Assembly: GCA_039545295.1 (NCBI GenBank)
Contig: BCIK01000014.1
Coordinates: 104,976-168,975 of the forward strand
Length of the DNA stretch: 64,000 bases
DNA from: Udeniomyces pyricola
Lineage: Eukaryota > Basidiomycota > Tremellomycetes > Cystofilobasidiales > Mrakiaceae
Direction of reading: 5' to 3'
In this document: positions 23,189-34,720 of the stretch, piece after piece
How positions within the stretch are numbered: the stretch's first letter is position 1
Layout: the number at the start of each line of letters is the position of its first letter
Notes under the pieces: model-generated
The model's database searches: none
What the model saw: only the letters and a program-made list of their open reading frames with translations
Told to the model about the DNA's origin: nothing
Made by a program: the position numbers and the translations under genes

Positions 23189-26017
23189 ATGAAGGCAAGC
23201 TGCTTCTCTCCTCTTTTGGCCCTAATATCCTTGTCCATCAACCCATCAACCAACCATCATTTGGCTAACCTCCTCCAACCCCCTTCTGCTCCATCGGCTC
23301 CCATCTCGACCTGGCCGTATCTCCCTTCACCCTGTTTCCTTTCCCCTTCCGGTCATCAACACTCAACCACGTTCCTACCGCTTCTATCTCCTCCCCCCCC
23401 CCCCCCCCCTCCCCCTTTTACCTTCCTCTACACCTCGGACACCTATCCCTGTCATGCCATATCTCACCAATCCAACGGAAACGCGTAACAGGCTTTGATT
23501 CTCGTTGGTGGTCAGTCGCAAACACGCTTTGTCCACCACCCCCTTAGATGCCCCTCCATTTGCTCCCTATTCTTCTCCATCTTCTCAATCTCGCCTCCTC
23601 TCAACGACCCGAGCTCACATCGCCATCATGCGTTCTGCCTTGCCATTGATCAGGTTTCGGAACTCGACTCCGTCCTCTTACCCTTACGCTCCCTAAGCCG
23701 CTTGTCGAGTGTGAGTCTTGCAATTCCCTTCCTCCCACATCGTCCTGCTTCCCCATCTTCTGCGCCTCGCCTCGTCTCCTTCTTTCCCCATCTTTGATCT
23801 TCTAGTCTCTAAACGCGCACAGTCTGTTCCAAGCTAATCGAGCCCTGCTCTTCTCCTCGATCCTTGGGTCTGATCTCTGAATGCAGTCTGCAACAAGGCC
23901 ATGATGTTCGTTGTCCCATCCTCCTATCATCGCGGCTCTGGGCCCCGAGGCCAACCAATGTCTTGGACCCACCCTTCCTCCGAAACTGCCTTCACACACA
24001 AACATACGCCCCGGACTGTCCCTTCGCCCGAGAAGCTAATCCGACGATTTGTATTCCCCTTTCCCCCCCCCCCCCCGCCTCTTCTTTCTTCTGTGTGCCT
24101 CTCTCTCTCGGTCTTTTTCCAATCACTGGTTTCTCCGTTGTCACATCACTTCACTCCCCGTACCTCCTGTGATCACCAAACAGCCTTCACCAGATTGAGG
24201 CCCTCGTCAAGGCCGGTGTCAAAGACATTGTCCTCGCCGTCAACTACCGACCCGAGGTGATGGTCGCGATGCTCAAAGAGACTGAGCAGCAGTTCGGCAT
24301 CAAGATCACCTTCTCCGTCGAGAGCGAGCCTCTCGGAACTGGTACGTTCTCATGCTCTCCTCAAAACGACGTTGCCGGACGATGCCAACGCTGCGGGGGA
24401 GTCTGAGATCGCCCAAGCTGATGCCATCTTGCTCCATCCTTCCCTCCTACGCATCCTTGTAGCTGGTCCCCTCGCGCTGGCTCGAGAGGTCCTCAAGAAG
24501 GATGATTCCCCTTTCTTTGTTCTCAACTCGGATGTTACCTGCTCTTACCCCTTCGAGGAGTTCCGGTTCGTCCTTGATTTATGTTGCCAAAAGACTCTGA
24601 TGATCCGGTGCTTCAAGTCAGGAGTTTGTATCTGATGCCCCCCCCCCCTCTCCACTTTTTCCTCCTTTCAATCGTTTCTTTCAGTGACTTCCACTTGGCG
24701 CATGGAGGAGAGGGTACCATCATGGTCACCAAGGTTTCCGAGCCTTCGGCCTACGGTGTCGTCGTTCAAAAGCCCAACTCGTCCGTCATTGACCGATTCG
24801 TCGAGAAGCCCGTTGAGTTTGTCGGCAACCGAATCAACGCCGGTATCTACCTCTTCAACCCGAGCGTTCTTGACCGAATTGAGGTAAGTAGAGTGGATCG
24901 AGAAGGGCAGCATATAGGAAATCACTCGAAAGAGGAACCTTGTGAGATGGGGAGCTATGTGTGGGATGAGGGGTGATCACAAGATGGTCGATCGTGGGAC
25001 TTTCCGGTATCAGCTCTTCTAGCCTAAGATGCGATGCTGATTCCTTCTTTGACCCCTCACCATCCTTTTCATGGACCTCATAGCTCAAGCCGACTTCGAT
25101 CGAGAAGGAGATCTTCCCCGAGATTGCTGCCGAGCACCAGCTCCACGCTTTCGACCTCCAGGGTTTCTGGATGGACATTGGACAGCCCAAGGACTACTTG
25201 ACTGGTGCGTTATTTCTGTTGCTTGGGCATCATGGATAATTTACCATGAACAACTTGACTCAAATCTGGCTTTCATGGTCGTTCATCGTCTGTATCAGGA
25301 ACCTGCCTCTACCTCTCGCACCTTACCTCGCAGTCATCCAAGCTTCTCGCTGACACCAAGCAGCCTTGGATCAACGGCGGTAATGTTCTCATCGACCCGA
25401 CAGCCGAGATCGACCCGACTGCTCTGTACGTTTTCTCATGCTCGGACTGGGTATTGTTTGCTGGATTGACACATTGACTGACCGCCCTGCATTTCCCCCT
25501 CCATCTCTCGCTGTGTAGTATCGGACCTAACGTCGTCATTGGTCCCGGAGTCAAGATCGGAGCTGGTGTCCGTCTTCAGCGATGCGTCATCATGGCCAAC
25601 GCCAAGGTCAAGGAGCACGCTTGGATCATGAGCTCCATCATTGGATGGAACAGCAGCGTCGGACGATGGGTGAGTTGTATTTCTCGGTATTGGTTTGGTT
25701 TGGCACGCATCCAGATGCGTACAGGACGATCATTGACAGTTCTTTCATCCTTTTGTTTCCTGTACTCTCCAGGCTCGAGTTGAGAACATCACTGTTCTCG
25801 GAGATGACGTTGCCATCAAGGATGAGCTGCTCGTCAACGGTGCCTCTGTTCTTCCCCACAAGAGCGTGCGTCTCACTCTCCCTCTTTGGTTATGGTCCGC
25901 TCTCGTGTTGGTCGTTCCCAGTCGTTTTTCATGTGTGCTGATGTTGTCCCGTCTATCTCCACCCTTGCACTTTTGCAGATCTCGAGCAGCATCACTGAGC
26001 CCCGAATCGTCATGTAG
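23189..26017 (+). CDS. MPG1: Mannose-1-phosphate guanylyltransferase (GDP-mannose pyrophosphorylase)
   Basis: Makes GDP-mannose from mannose-1-phosphate and GTP for cell wall, GPI and glycan synthesis in the cytosol. The conserved N-terminus MKALILVGG is rebuilt from a 6-nt coding exon (ATGAAG, 23189-23194) and an exon starting at 23492. [19 protein letters not shown], the nucleotide-binding signature, follows after another intron, then [56 protein letters not shown] and [19 protein letters not shown]. The C-terminal left-handed beta-helix hexapeptides ([17 protein letters not shown]) end in SITEPRIVM with the stop at 26015-26017. There are more than ten exons. The first intron must be GC-AG because no GT fits before ALILVGG. 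The full set of family blocks is present, so the gene looks intact. Confidence 0.95.
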
Positions 26018-26905
26018 ACCAAGCTCCTCGATACCTTCATCCTCGTTTCGTTCGATAATCCTTTCTTTTTTTTTAGATCCCCTTGTTCCCCATTCTGATT
26101 CCCCCTCTTGGCACCTTGACACATTTCTCTTTTTTGTCTTTTCTATTTCAACGGGGTCTTTCTTCGGAATCAAGGAACATCCTCGTCTGTTGGGCTCTAC
26201 TCTCTTTTCTTTTTCTTTTTCTTTTTCGATACTGGCTCCAAATTCCTTTTTCTCGGACGGTCGACGGTTTGCTCTCCTTTCCGTTTCTTTCGTGTGATCC
26301 AAACGTCCTCAGCCCCTTTTTTTCCTTTCTCATCTTCTTTTTCCTTCCTTTCGCTTTTATAAATCTCTCTCCCTCCCCTCTTTTCTTTTCTTTTCTTCTT
26401 CTTTTTCGGTCCATCGTGGATGACGATACGACTCCCGAATGGAGATTGTTTGGAACTAGAACGAGTGGGAATTCATACATACATATATATCGAAGTCTAG
26501 GAGACAGAAGGTCAAAGTAGAAACGGGGGTGGTTTGGATTATATATACTCCCTGCAAGCCATGATCACTGGTCGCTGAACAGTGCGTGTCGGCGACGTCA
26601 TCGCTTAGCCTCGGCATGTTTAGTGTACAGTAACGTTTGGCCTTGCCACCCTCTCATATCGTTCATTCATCGAGGCCGCCATGGATTCGACAGTGTGAGA
26701 TGTCGACGGACGAACATTGAATATTGAACGTTGAACGTACGCGTATCTGCCAATCGGTTCCCGGATTTGTATTGCGGAACTACGCGCGCGCATGGGGAAC
26801 AACGATCTGTATCACACAGGTCCAACATAGTCTCTGATTCATTGGGTGACCGGTGACAACGTAGCGAACACCATCCACCATCCATCGATCCATCAGGGGT
26901 CCACC
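26018..26905. other. Intergenic region after MPG1
   Basis: T/C-rich 3' region to about 26410, then a less biased stretch with a TATATATA motif near 26540. No gene is supported. Confidence 0.45.
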
Positions 26906-27845
26906 ATGTCACTCCCACTCTATACTCGAATTCCCTGGACCGACCCTTCGTCATTCCAAAAGACCCAACCCATCGCTGCCGACAACGACGACCAAGAAGC
27001 CAGCTTCCGCGACCACGCACAGAACGCCTCGGCGGCCGTCTACCCTCCTGCGGCAACCGCATCTACCGCCGCTATCGCCGCCCCCTTTGCTCTTCCATCC
27101 CATCTCGCCCACTTCACTCTTCGTTGCCAGCTCTTTTTGTGGTTTTCTAGAAGTGCCATCGGCACGAGAGGTCTGACGAAACCCGTGAGTCATCCCTTCC
27201 TTTTAGGTTCTTCTTCATCTCCACACGATCTGCTCTCCCCATCGAATACCCCTCCTTCACCCCTTGATGCTTTTTCTATGACCTTCTGCTGGCTCACCTA
27301 CCCGCTCGAACTGACCGGCTTGTTACAACCATCTTGTACTACATATGGGGATTGTCATTCTCTCTGATGCAGGACATGTTAGCGGGCCTTGAGGACATTT
27401 TTCCGATGCTTCGAAACCGAGACCCGAGCACTATTCAGATTGACGTCGCTTGCCCGATGGCTGGCACCGGTATGGCGTCCGATGTCCTCACGCAACACTG
27501 GGCCCCTGTGAGGGATGACATTTGGGAAGACATCGTCGTCAAGAGCAAGCCTACACATTTTGCCGTCTCGGTCACCCTTGGGCCGAAGGAACAATGTCGA
27601 CGTGAGTTTGGTCCTCCTGAGACGTCTTTCCTTGCTTGCTTGCCTTTTCGCGCGACGTTTTCGCGGTTCGAAATCTTCTTCTTCTTCTTACCCGTCTAAC
27701 TCAGACTTTGGTTTCGGCGTGTGGATCTGATTGACGTGCAGAATTGGCACTCTACTTAGCGTTGTTGACATCGCCTGTCTGGGTTTTTGGCATCGGGTAT
27801 CTTATCCGCTGCCTCTTCTCATACTTGTTTCTTGGAGACCTATAA
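26906..27845 (+). CDS. Small putative membrane protein, unknown family
   Basis: Three exons, 26906-27184, 27373-27601 and 27742-27845, have agreeing phases and give 203 residues. The start has a strong context (CCACCATGTC). The N-terminus MSLPLYTRIPWTDPSSF is followed by an Ala-rich segment. The middle holds GLEDIFPMLRNRDPSTIQID, CPMAGTGMASDVLTQHW and DDIWEDIVVKSKPTHFAVSV. The last exon encodes a hydrophobic segment LALYLALLTSPVWVFGIGYL, followed by LIRCLFSYLFLGDL and the stop. It looks like a C-terminally anchored protein. I do not recognise the family. The gene lies between MPG1 and an F-box gene on the same strand. Confidence 0.65.
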
Positions 27846-28371
27846 CGACACCATACCACTTTGTTATGCTTACCCCTTGCTTCTACCTCGGAAATGTAGT
27901 GTGAGATCGGTTCGTATAGGAGAGCTGGCTCTTGGTTCCCTTTCTTCCGACAACACCATGATCCGGACCTTTGCTCCCTCGACCCTATCCTCATGCTCAG
28001 TCACCCTAGATATATGTATATATACGACTAATCGGTTTATGTTGCAGCTGCCTGGCGGCCATTGTCAGCACGTCATCACCAGCTACACATGACATATCTT
28101 GCTTTTCACGAATTGTATATAGAAAGAGAAAACCCATAGATCTTTCAGGTGACAAAACAAGAAAGCATGCATGGACCTCGAGAAGGGGGGGGGGGGGGAG
28201 GAGGGGCTTAGCGAGATTTTGGGCGTACTTATAACTTCAATTTGACCGCGTAATCTGAATGAGAACTCTTCGTAAACGCGATATGGATCATGCTGCAGAG
28301 GGGTCCAGCATGAGGATTTCTTGGTTATCCGGCCATGGAAATTCCCTGAGGATCATCATCATATACAACTA

Positions 28372-28477
28372 CAGTCAACTCCCTCTATATACCCATGTCC
28401 TCTAACCCGATACTCCCCCTATACCCATGATAGGTTTGGGTGTCGACTGAAGTTATGGGTTTAGAGGGAGTTGGCTG
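28372..28477. mobile_element. 106-bp MITE, Tc1/mariner-pogo type
   Basis: The ends form an imperfect terminal inverted repeat: CAGTCAACTCCCTCTATATA at the left, and CAGCCAACTCCCTCTAAACC as the reverse complement of the right end. Both ends are flanked by TA (28370-28371 and 28478-28479), as expected for the TA target duplication of Tc1/mariner/pogo elements. The interior is too short for a transposase. CAGTCAACT-type ends are a common theme in this superfamily. Confidence 0.75.
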
Positions 28478-28491
28478 TAGTATCATTTATA

Positions 28492-28730
28492 GTCAGTCCT
28501 CGGCCCGGTCCGGCATCAAGGCACCCGGGAGACCAGGCTGGGAACGAGGCCGAACCAGGACGAAACAATGATCCAGGTCCCTCCCACCCGCTTCCGAGCT
28601 TCCGACGTCACATCGGTCTCCTACCTCGTTTACCACAACACTCTGGACCCTCACCAACGGACTTTGACCCTAGCCTCTATAATTGACGTCGTTCTTCGTC
28701 GCCTCGCCAATGGACAAAATGTTCCCTGAG
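28492..28730 (+). other. Short orphan open reading frame next to the MITE
   Basis: An open frame of about 79 codons ends at 28730, with an internal ATG at 28569. Its product includes RASDVTSVSYLVYHNTLDPH and IIDVVLRRLANGQNVP. The amino-acid make-up is less biased than in surrounding noncoding frames. I do not recognise it; it may be a gene remnant or chance. Confidence 0.25.
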
Positions 28731-29016
28731 CGAGGTACGCGCATGCTAGAACAAACTCCGGCCCGTGCAGATTAACCCACCAGCTCCATATCCTTGGGAC
28801 AACTGCGCGTATCCATGCATACATGCTGGTCATCCAGTTGCACGACCGTTTGACTATCACCTTCTTCTCAGAAGTGTGCTTGACATGCATCACTCCAGCA
28901 ATATGGCATCTGTAGATTGGCGTACCTGTCTGATCTACTAGATCTCATCAAGACGGCAGAAATTGATCTTGCTCTTCCTCTCTCTTCCCATTCTTTTCCC
29001 CTCCCGTTTGCCAAAA

Positions 29017-30789
29017 ATGCTTGCTTTTGCCTGTGGAATCCCAGCCGATGTCGCCGCATCTGCATCGGACGTTGAGTCGATGAGCAACCCGGATTCCCCT
29101 CCATCCATCGTATCCAACGCGAGCGTCCCAATCACCCCCTGCATCCTTCCTCTCGATATCTTTCACCTCCTCCTTCTACATCTGGGTGACTCCCCAGTTA
29201 CCCTCGGCGCCCTGGCCCAAACGTCGCGGGACCTCTACGAGATGACCGTGCCGGTACTTTACCGACATGTCGTCCTCGGTCGGCACCCCGAGACGTTTCG
29301 GTTGTTCTTCGAGAGCCATCGCAGAAGAGGAGAAGGTACAAAGGGAAGCCTAATGCAGAGTAGCGAGACGAGGACTACGTCGGATAGACGACCTGCGGTA
29401 GCTACGTCATCCACAACCCAGACTGATGACCCACAGCTATCATTACAGATGCAGCCCCTCATGTCATCGAGGAGGTCCCCCACCGATCATACGACTCGCC
29501 TCTCGCTTTTCGGGTTAGATCTCTGTCATCTCCGGGGACCTACCAAACGAACGACGCTCGATCTACCCCCACTTCATCCTGGTCTCTTCCCGTTGCTCAC
29601 TCGGTTGGATATCGATTTACATCCCTCGACAAGTTTCCCGTTCCTGTTACCGATCCTTGTGTCGTGTGGACTCGGGCCTAGGAACCTCATCGTTCGACCG
29701 AGCCCGTTACCTCTGTATCACTTCCCTCCCGTACCGACAATCATGAGCATCGACTCGAATCCGGTCAACCTTACTTTGAATTCGATGGGTACCAGCGACT
29801 CTGACCCGTCCTCTCATCATCTCAATCGTTCCCTTACCACCATCAACAACAACAACACCACTACTGATACCGATCCCCGTCCCCGTCGTCTCATCTCTAC
29901 GACGACCACGACAACTTCCTCTTTCCTAACCCACTCCTTCGTCCCTCACTTCGTCTTCTCCCTCCCTTGCTATACATCCAACCTTCAAACTCTCACTTTG
30001 ACAGACACGTTCCTTCACCCACCGGATGAATCGAACTATCCTCCTTACTCGCTTTTTGCGCTCCCGTTGGGCACGGTCGCGTACCCGGCGCTGAGGTCGA
30101 TCCGGTGGGTGTTGGGCGAACGCATCAAAGGCGTTTCGGTAGAGGCCTTGGGGAGGTTTTGGAACGATCAAGGGGGGTTGATGGAGTGTTTGGTGAGACG
30201 GGCTGAACGGGAGAAGAGAGAGGAAGAGGAGACCCGTCTGGGTGGAGATCCATACCCCGAGGAACAAGTAGGAGGAGGAAGAGGAGGAGCGGGAGGCAAT
30301 GATTCTGAAGCACAACGACGACAACGACGACAAAGGGATCGTGGATCTGAAACCACCGTCGTCACCGTTGGAGCGCCGGAGTTGGTCCGAGTGGGGATTA
30401 GCCTTCCTCGTTCGGCTGTCTTCTCGGGAGATCATTTTACTGGCGCCGGCGGTCGAACCCGGATCGAGGAAGCGTTCGAGCAGTTGTACGTTGGAATTCA
30501 GAGGTATGGTCCTTTAGTTCGGGCAAGAGGATCAGCGAGGATATTTCATGGGAGGGAGAAGAGGAGGCAAGGGGAAGTAAGGGTAGAGCATCAGGATGAG
30601 GAGGAAGAGGAGAAAGAGGGAAGGATGATCAAGGGGAAATGTAGGATTGTTGATGTGGGCAAGGTCCAAGTTTGGATGGAAGTCCGAGGGGAAGATGGGG
30701 TTGGAATCGTCGGGTGGAAGGGACCCGAAGGAGAATGGGAGGATGAAGAGGATTGGGAAGGTAGACTCGAGAGGTTGGCGGACGATTGA
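29017..30789 (+). CDS. Probable F-box protein
   Basis: A single-exon gene of 590 codons. Residues about 40 to 90 read CILPLDIFHLLLLHLGDSP, then LGALAQTSRDLYEMTVPVLY and RHVVLG, the usual pattern of fungal F-box-like domains that bind Skp1 in SCF ubiquitin ligases. The rest has leucine-patterned segments (LSLFGLDLCHLRG, LHPGLFPLLTRLDIDLH, TSNLQTLTLTDTFLHP) of the kind found in degenerate LRR-type substrate-binding regions. It also has Ser/Thr/Asn-rich and Glu/Arg-rich insertions. An in-frame codon at 28963 could extend the N-terminus, but the ATG at 29017 (context CCAAAAATGC) is preferred. Few genes here lack introns, so this one stands out. Confidence 0.65.
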   Translation: MLAFACGIPADVAASASDVESMSNPDSPPSIVSNASVPITPCILPLDIFHLLLLHLGDSPVTLGALAQTSRDLYEMTVPVLYRHVVLGRHPETFRLFFESHRRRGEGTKGSLMQSSETRTTSDRRPAVATSSTTQTDDPQLSLQMQPLMSSRRSPTDHTTRLSLFGLDLCHLRGPTKRTTLDLPPLHPGLFPLLTRLDIDLHPSTSFPFLLPILVSCGLGPRNLIVRPSPLPLYHFPPVPTIMSIDSNPVNLTLNSMGTSDSDPSSHHLNRSLTTINNNNTTTDTDPRPRRLISTTTTTTSSFLTHSFVPHFVFSLPCYTSNLQTLTLTDTFLHPPDESNYPPYSLFALPLGTVAYPALRSIRWVLGERIKGVSVEALGRFWNDQGGLMECLVRRAEREKREEEETRLGGDPYPEEQVGGGRGGAGGNDSEAQRRQRRQRDRGSETTVVTVGAPELVRVGISLPRSAVFSGDHFTGAGGRTRIEEAFEQLYVGIQRYGPLVRARGSARIFHGREKRRQGEVRVEHQDEEEEEKEGRMIKGKCRIVDVGKVQVWMEVRGEDGVGIVGWKGPEGEWEDEEDWEGRLERLADD

Positions 30790-31128
30790 GTTTTTGTTTG
30801 TTTTGGTGGTGGTGATGATGATGGTGATGAAATTGCAGAGAAAGAGACCAAGGGGATTGAGTAGAAGGGAGTGAAGACGTGTGTGTGTGTGTGTGTGTGT
30901 GTGTGAGCGAGGATGAGATGGAAGCATCCGCTCGCGATCGATCTATTTGAGAAAGAAGAACAGAAAGGAAGCCGAAAACGTGATCCCTAACTTGGAACGT
31001 ATCATTGATCATCGTTGATCGTCATCAATCATCATAATCATCGTTCTCGTCGCCATCGTCTCCGGATCGAACCTGCTCCGATCCCATCGTTTCGTTCGCA
31101 ATTGCTGTTTCTGTTCTTCCTCTTCCTT
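30790..31128. other. Convergent intergenic region with GT microsatellite
   Basis: Shared 3' region of the F-box gene and CHK1. It holds a (GT)n run at 30879-30904 and a TGATGA-type repeat. No gene is seen. Confidence 0.5.
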
Positions 31129-31533
31129 CTAACTTCTCGCTCCGTATCGACCGGGAGGCTGACTGCCCGTCGAAGTATAAGGGTACGATGACGATGATGA
31201 TGATTGGTGCTGCTGACTGCTCGGACCAGCGCCGGCGGAGGTTGGTCGGTAGACGTATGGTTGCATGGCTTCGTGGTCTCGGATCGAGTACCAGAGCTTT
31301 CGCCACTCGAGAGGATCACCCTTGAGTTATGGTAAAGGGGAGAAGGGAACAAGCGGGAAAGGGGGGGAGAGGAAGGAAAAAGAGTCGAGAAACACAATAA
31401 CAGAAAGGCGAATCAGTCAAGTTACGTTATCGAAGGCTGGAGTTTGTCTGAAGACACGTAAGCGGAGGGCAGAAAGGAAGGAAAAAGAGAGATCATCTTC
31501 ATTTTGTCTTTGGGAGTTTTTTTTTTTTTTTTG

Positions 31534-31569
<36 letters not shown>

Positions 31570-34338
31570 CTTTGTCCTTCTCATGCTGACGAAGCTACCG
31601 ATGGTTGCTTCTCCACCTGCGCCGCCCATTTCTCCGACGACGGGTGAGACGAGCAACGCGCCATCCAACAACTGCTTCCTCGCGTCCTCCAACGCAAACT
31701 TGATCTTCCCTCCACGGTCTTCCTCTCGAAGGTCCCCCCTTCCGACGGGCAGAGGCGGGGCTTCGTCCGCTCGAAGCCGGGTGAGGATGGGTTTCGACCG
31801 GGGCAGGGAGGAGAGAATTTGGAAGAGGAGGGGAAGGATAAGCGAGGGAGGATGGAGGGAGTAACATCGGGTTAGGATTGGTTGGAGCGTCCGGAGACCG
31901 GTTTGAGGGTTGGTTTGGGACTTGAGTTTTGAGCGGTGAGCGGTCAGAAGAGAGAAGAGTCATCCAGAAATCAGACGAGGTGATCAAACGAATTATAGAT
32001 TGAAACATCCCAAGTTGTGAGGAAAGGTTAAAAGCAAATATCAGCGGGATGATTGCATCATAGCAAAACCGAGGGATGAGAATGAGAAGGAAAAGGGGTA
32101 GAAATGAAAATGGTTGAAGATAAGCGGTGATTTTGCATACGTACCATCATCCCGACAGTCTGCGTAAATTGTCCTGGGAGCGTCGACGGGATTTGGCTCT
32201 GTTGGCTCTGAGAAGGGAGGGGAGCATGACTCATCGAGGGAAGGTCGCTGTCGTCATAGTCATCCTCGTCCATAAGATCCTTGGTGGAAGTGGATCTGAC
32301 ATGAGACAGGGCAACACTAAAGAGGAGAAGCATAAAATGAAAAGAGAGGACAATCAGCTTCTTTCATGCCCGGTCGTCAGTTTAGGCATGTTATCCCTTT
32401 ATCAAGAGGGCGAAGAGAGGTGAAGGAAGAATTGAAAGGGATATCGACCTGATGGGTACGCTCGGTTGAGAAATTTCCATCTCGCCTTGAGCTTCGAGGT
32501 TCTGCATCAATCGACGGGCAAGCTCAGCGCGCGACATGAGTTGACTAGGTCTAAGTGAGGGGACGTTTGTGATTGAAAGATGCGCAGGAAACCAATGAGT
32601 GAGGGGAGAAAGAAGAACGACAAGGCAGATAGATGCACAAGAATGTATGAAGAATGTTCAGCTCTTATCCTGCTTTTTTTTTTGTCGAATCCGTTGATTT
32701 GTTGCTCTTCTCGAGGGGATTAGAAGAGAGAATCTTACCGCTGGTGTACCCAAGGATGACGCCAGAGCTCAGGCAACGTGATCCGCTTCTGTGGGTTGAC
32801 CTCGAGGACTTTTCGCATGACATCTGCGAATCCACACCAAATTCGGCTCCTTTCATGAGCAAAGGTTCCAAGGACCAAAAGGAGAAGGAAGCGAGCAAGA
32901 GATAGGACGAACCTCGAGCATCACCCTTGAGACGACTCCATGGTTCGATCGTCCACAACTCTCCGGTGAGATAGGCCGCGAATTCAGGCGAATGGGTAGT
33001 AGGCTCATCCCAAGGTGTGTCTAGACAGCGAAGAAATCCGAGTCAGTCCCGACTGAAACGAACGAACGATATCAACAGAGACAGAACAAGGACACGTTCT
33101 GAGCCGACTACTGACTTCCGCACAGAAGCGTGAACAAGACGACACCGGCGCCCCAGATGTCGACAGGTTCAGCTCGATAACTTCCCGGTTCGTTGAGCTA
33201 GAGAATCACGTCATGTTAGTCGGAGCTCAAAGCTCTTGTGATCTGTCCCCCGTAGAGCAAACGATACATACCTCTGGAGCGATGTAGGGCAAACTACCGC
33301 ACCTGCCCGTCAGTGTTCGTTCTTTGCCGTTGAGTTTGAAGACGGAACAGAGACCAAAATCGGAGATCTTAAGATCACCTGGAGATAGCGGAAGCATAGC
33401 ATACAGAAGATATGTATCAGTGCTATTTGTAGAGACGGTTCAAGAAGAGACATGGACATCAGTACAAGAGTGTAGAGAAGATCAAAGGGGGATAACGAAC
33501 CCGTCGAGCTGAGCAGGAGATTCTCGGGTTTGATGTCTCGATGAGCGACACCTTTGGAGTGGATAAATTCCTGTATAACAGATCAATAAGGCCTCTCAGC
33601 GTTGCAGGCTCGGATCCATGACAAACAGCAGGAAAACGTTAATACGGAACGAACCAGACCGTTGAGAAGCTGCCAGAAATAAAAGTGAGCTAGGTCGTCT
33701 TCGATGCCCTGATCGGGAGCTGATATTCACCAACAGGAACAACAACAGCAAATAATCAGGATCTATCCATTCTCGAGGTGAAAGATGGAAAATTGAATGC
33801 TCATTCTGCGGCGACGCGACGCACCGATCTTGTCAAACAAATCGCCACCTGCCGCAAGTTCAAGCAGAACGAACAGTCCCCCAACCCACCGCCCACCTTC
33901 CTCTCCATCCTCCACAAGCCTGGCGTCCATGAACTCGAGTACGTTGGCGTGCTTCATCATGCGATGGACCTTTACTTCCTTCTCCAGTTCTTTGCGGTTG
34001 GGCACGGCGGGAGGAGGGACGGCATGACGCGAGGGTGGTTGAGGCGGAGGAGTGGAGAGATCGATAACTTTGCAGGCGGCAACACTCTCGGTGACGGGGT
34101 TAATCGCGAGGTAGACTCTGAGTGATAGCCAAAGAGGAATCAGACGTATACCAGGTCAGCACTCCGATGGTGCAGAATGATGGGGACTGCGACGTGACCG
34201 AACAGCGCGGGTCGTGTAGAGTGAGAGGAGGCAGCTCACTTACTTGGAGAATCCACCACCACCAATGACATGCTTGATTTGGTAGCCTCCGATATCTTTG
34301 AAACGCTTCTTGAATTGCTGCTGTTGATACTGAGCCAT
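31129..34338 (-). CDS. CHK1: Checkpoint serine/threonine kinase Chk1
   Basis: Chk1 is the effector kinase of the DNA damage and replication checkpoint. The gene starts at 34338 with [20 protein letters not shown]. The glycine loop is [11 protein letters not shown] (split by an intron), followed by AACKVIDLS with the VAxK-type lysine. Catalytic blocks are [46 protein letters not shown] and [20 protein letters not shown], then [13 protein letters not shown] at the end of the kinase domain. An acidic Ser-rich linker contains [15 protein letters not shown]. Toward the C-terminus are [18 protein letters not shown] and [15 protein letters not shown] [13 protein letters not shown], matching the conserved regulatory C-terminal domain of Chk1. 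The stop is at 31129-31131. About ten or more introns; a (GT)n tract (31536-31567) and a T tract lie in one near the 3' end. Confidence 0.9.
31536..31567. repeat. GT microsatellite in a CHK1 intron
   Basis: Sixteen GT units on the plus strand, preceded by a 16-nt T tract. On the coding strand this is an AC repeat just downstream of the donor GTACAC. Confidence 0.9.
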
Positions 34339-34720
34339 GATGGTAGATGGAGTGAAGCGATGGAATAGGAGGTCGTGAGAGCGGATGATGGAGGTGCCAA
34401 AGTGTGTGTTTCGCGTTCAACGTTTAATAGTCGCGTCCGTCTTGGTGATGAGTTCAATCGAGACGCGTCTCTCCGACCGCACCAAATCCTATCACGCGTC
34501 GACTTCATGGCGTCGCTATTACCATGCATGATTTTGGCTCGAATTTGAAGGCAGCTTTAATTTTCACTAACTGCGCACGTCTACCCATGTTGCGTTATTA
34601 GTCTCACATCGAAGGTGACAGGTATCAGATACCCAGATTGAAAGTTGGTATCTCTGACTCGCTCATATCTCCCCACGGGTATCCAACATATCGAACGCGA
34701 TTACAGCAACGTCGCCATCA
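34339..34720. other. BCD1-CHK1 intergenic region
   Basis: CHK1 promoter and BCD1 3' region on the same strand. No gene is seen. Confidence 0.45.

Larger units (their letters stand above)
27846..29016. other. Intergenic region with MITE and an orphan open frame
   Basis: Contains a poly-G run (about 28186-28198), the MITE at 28372-28477 and an open frame at 28492-28730. The rest shows no gene. Confidence 0.5.

Noticed and set aside
30879..30904. Possible repeat array
   Set aside because: A simple GT microsatellite with no spacers, not a CRISPR array.
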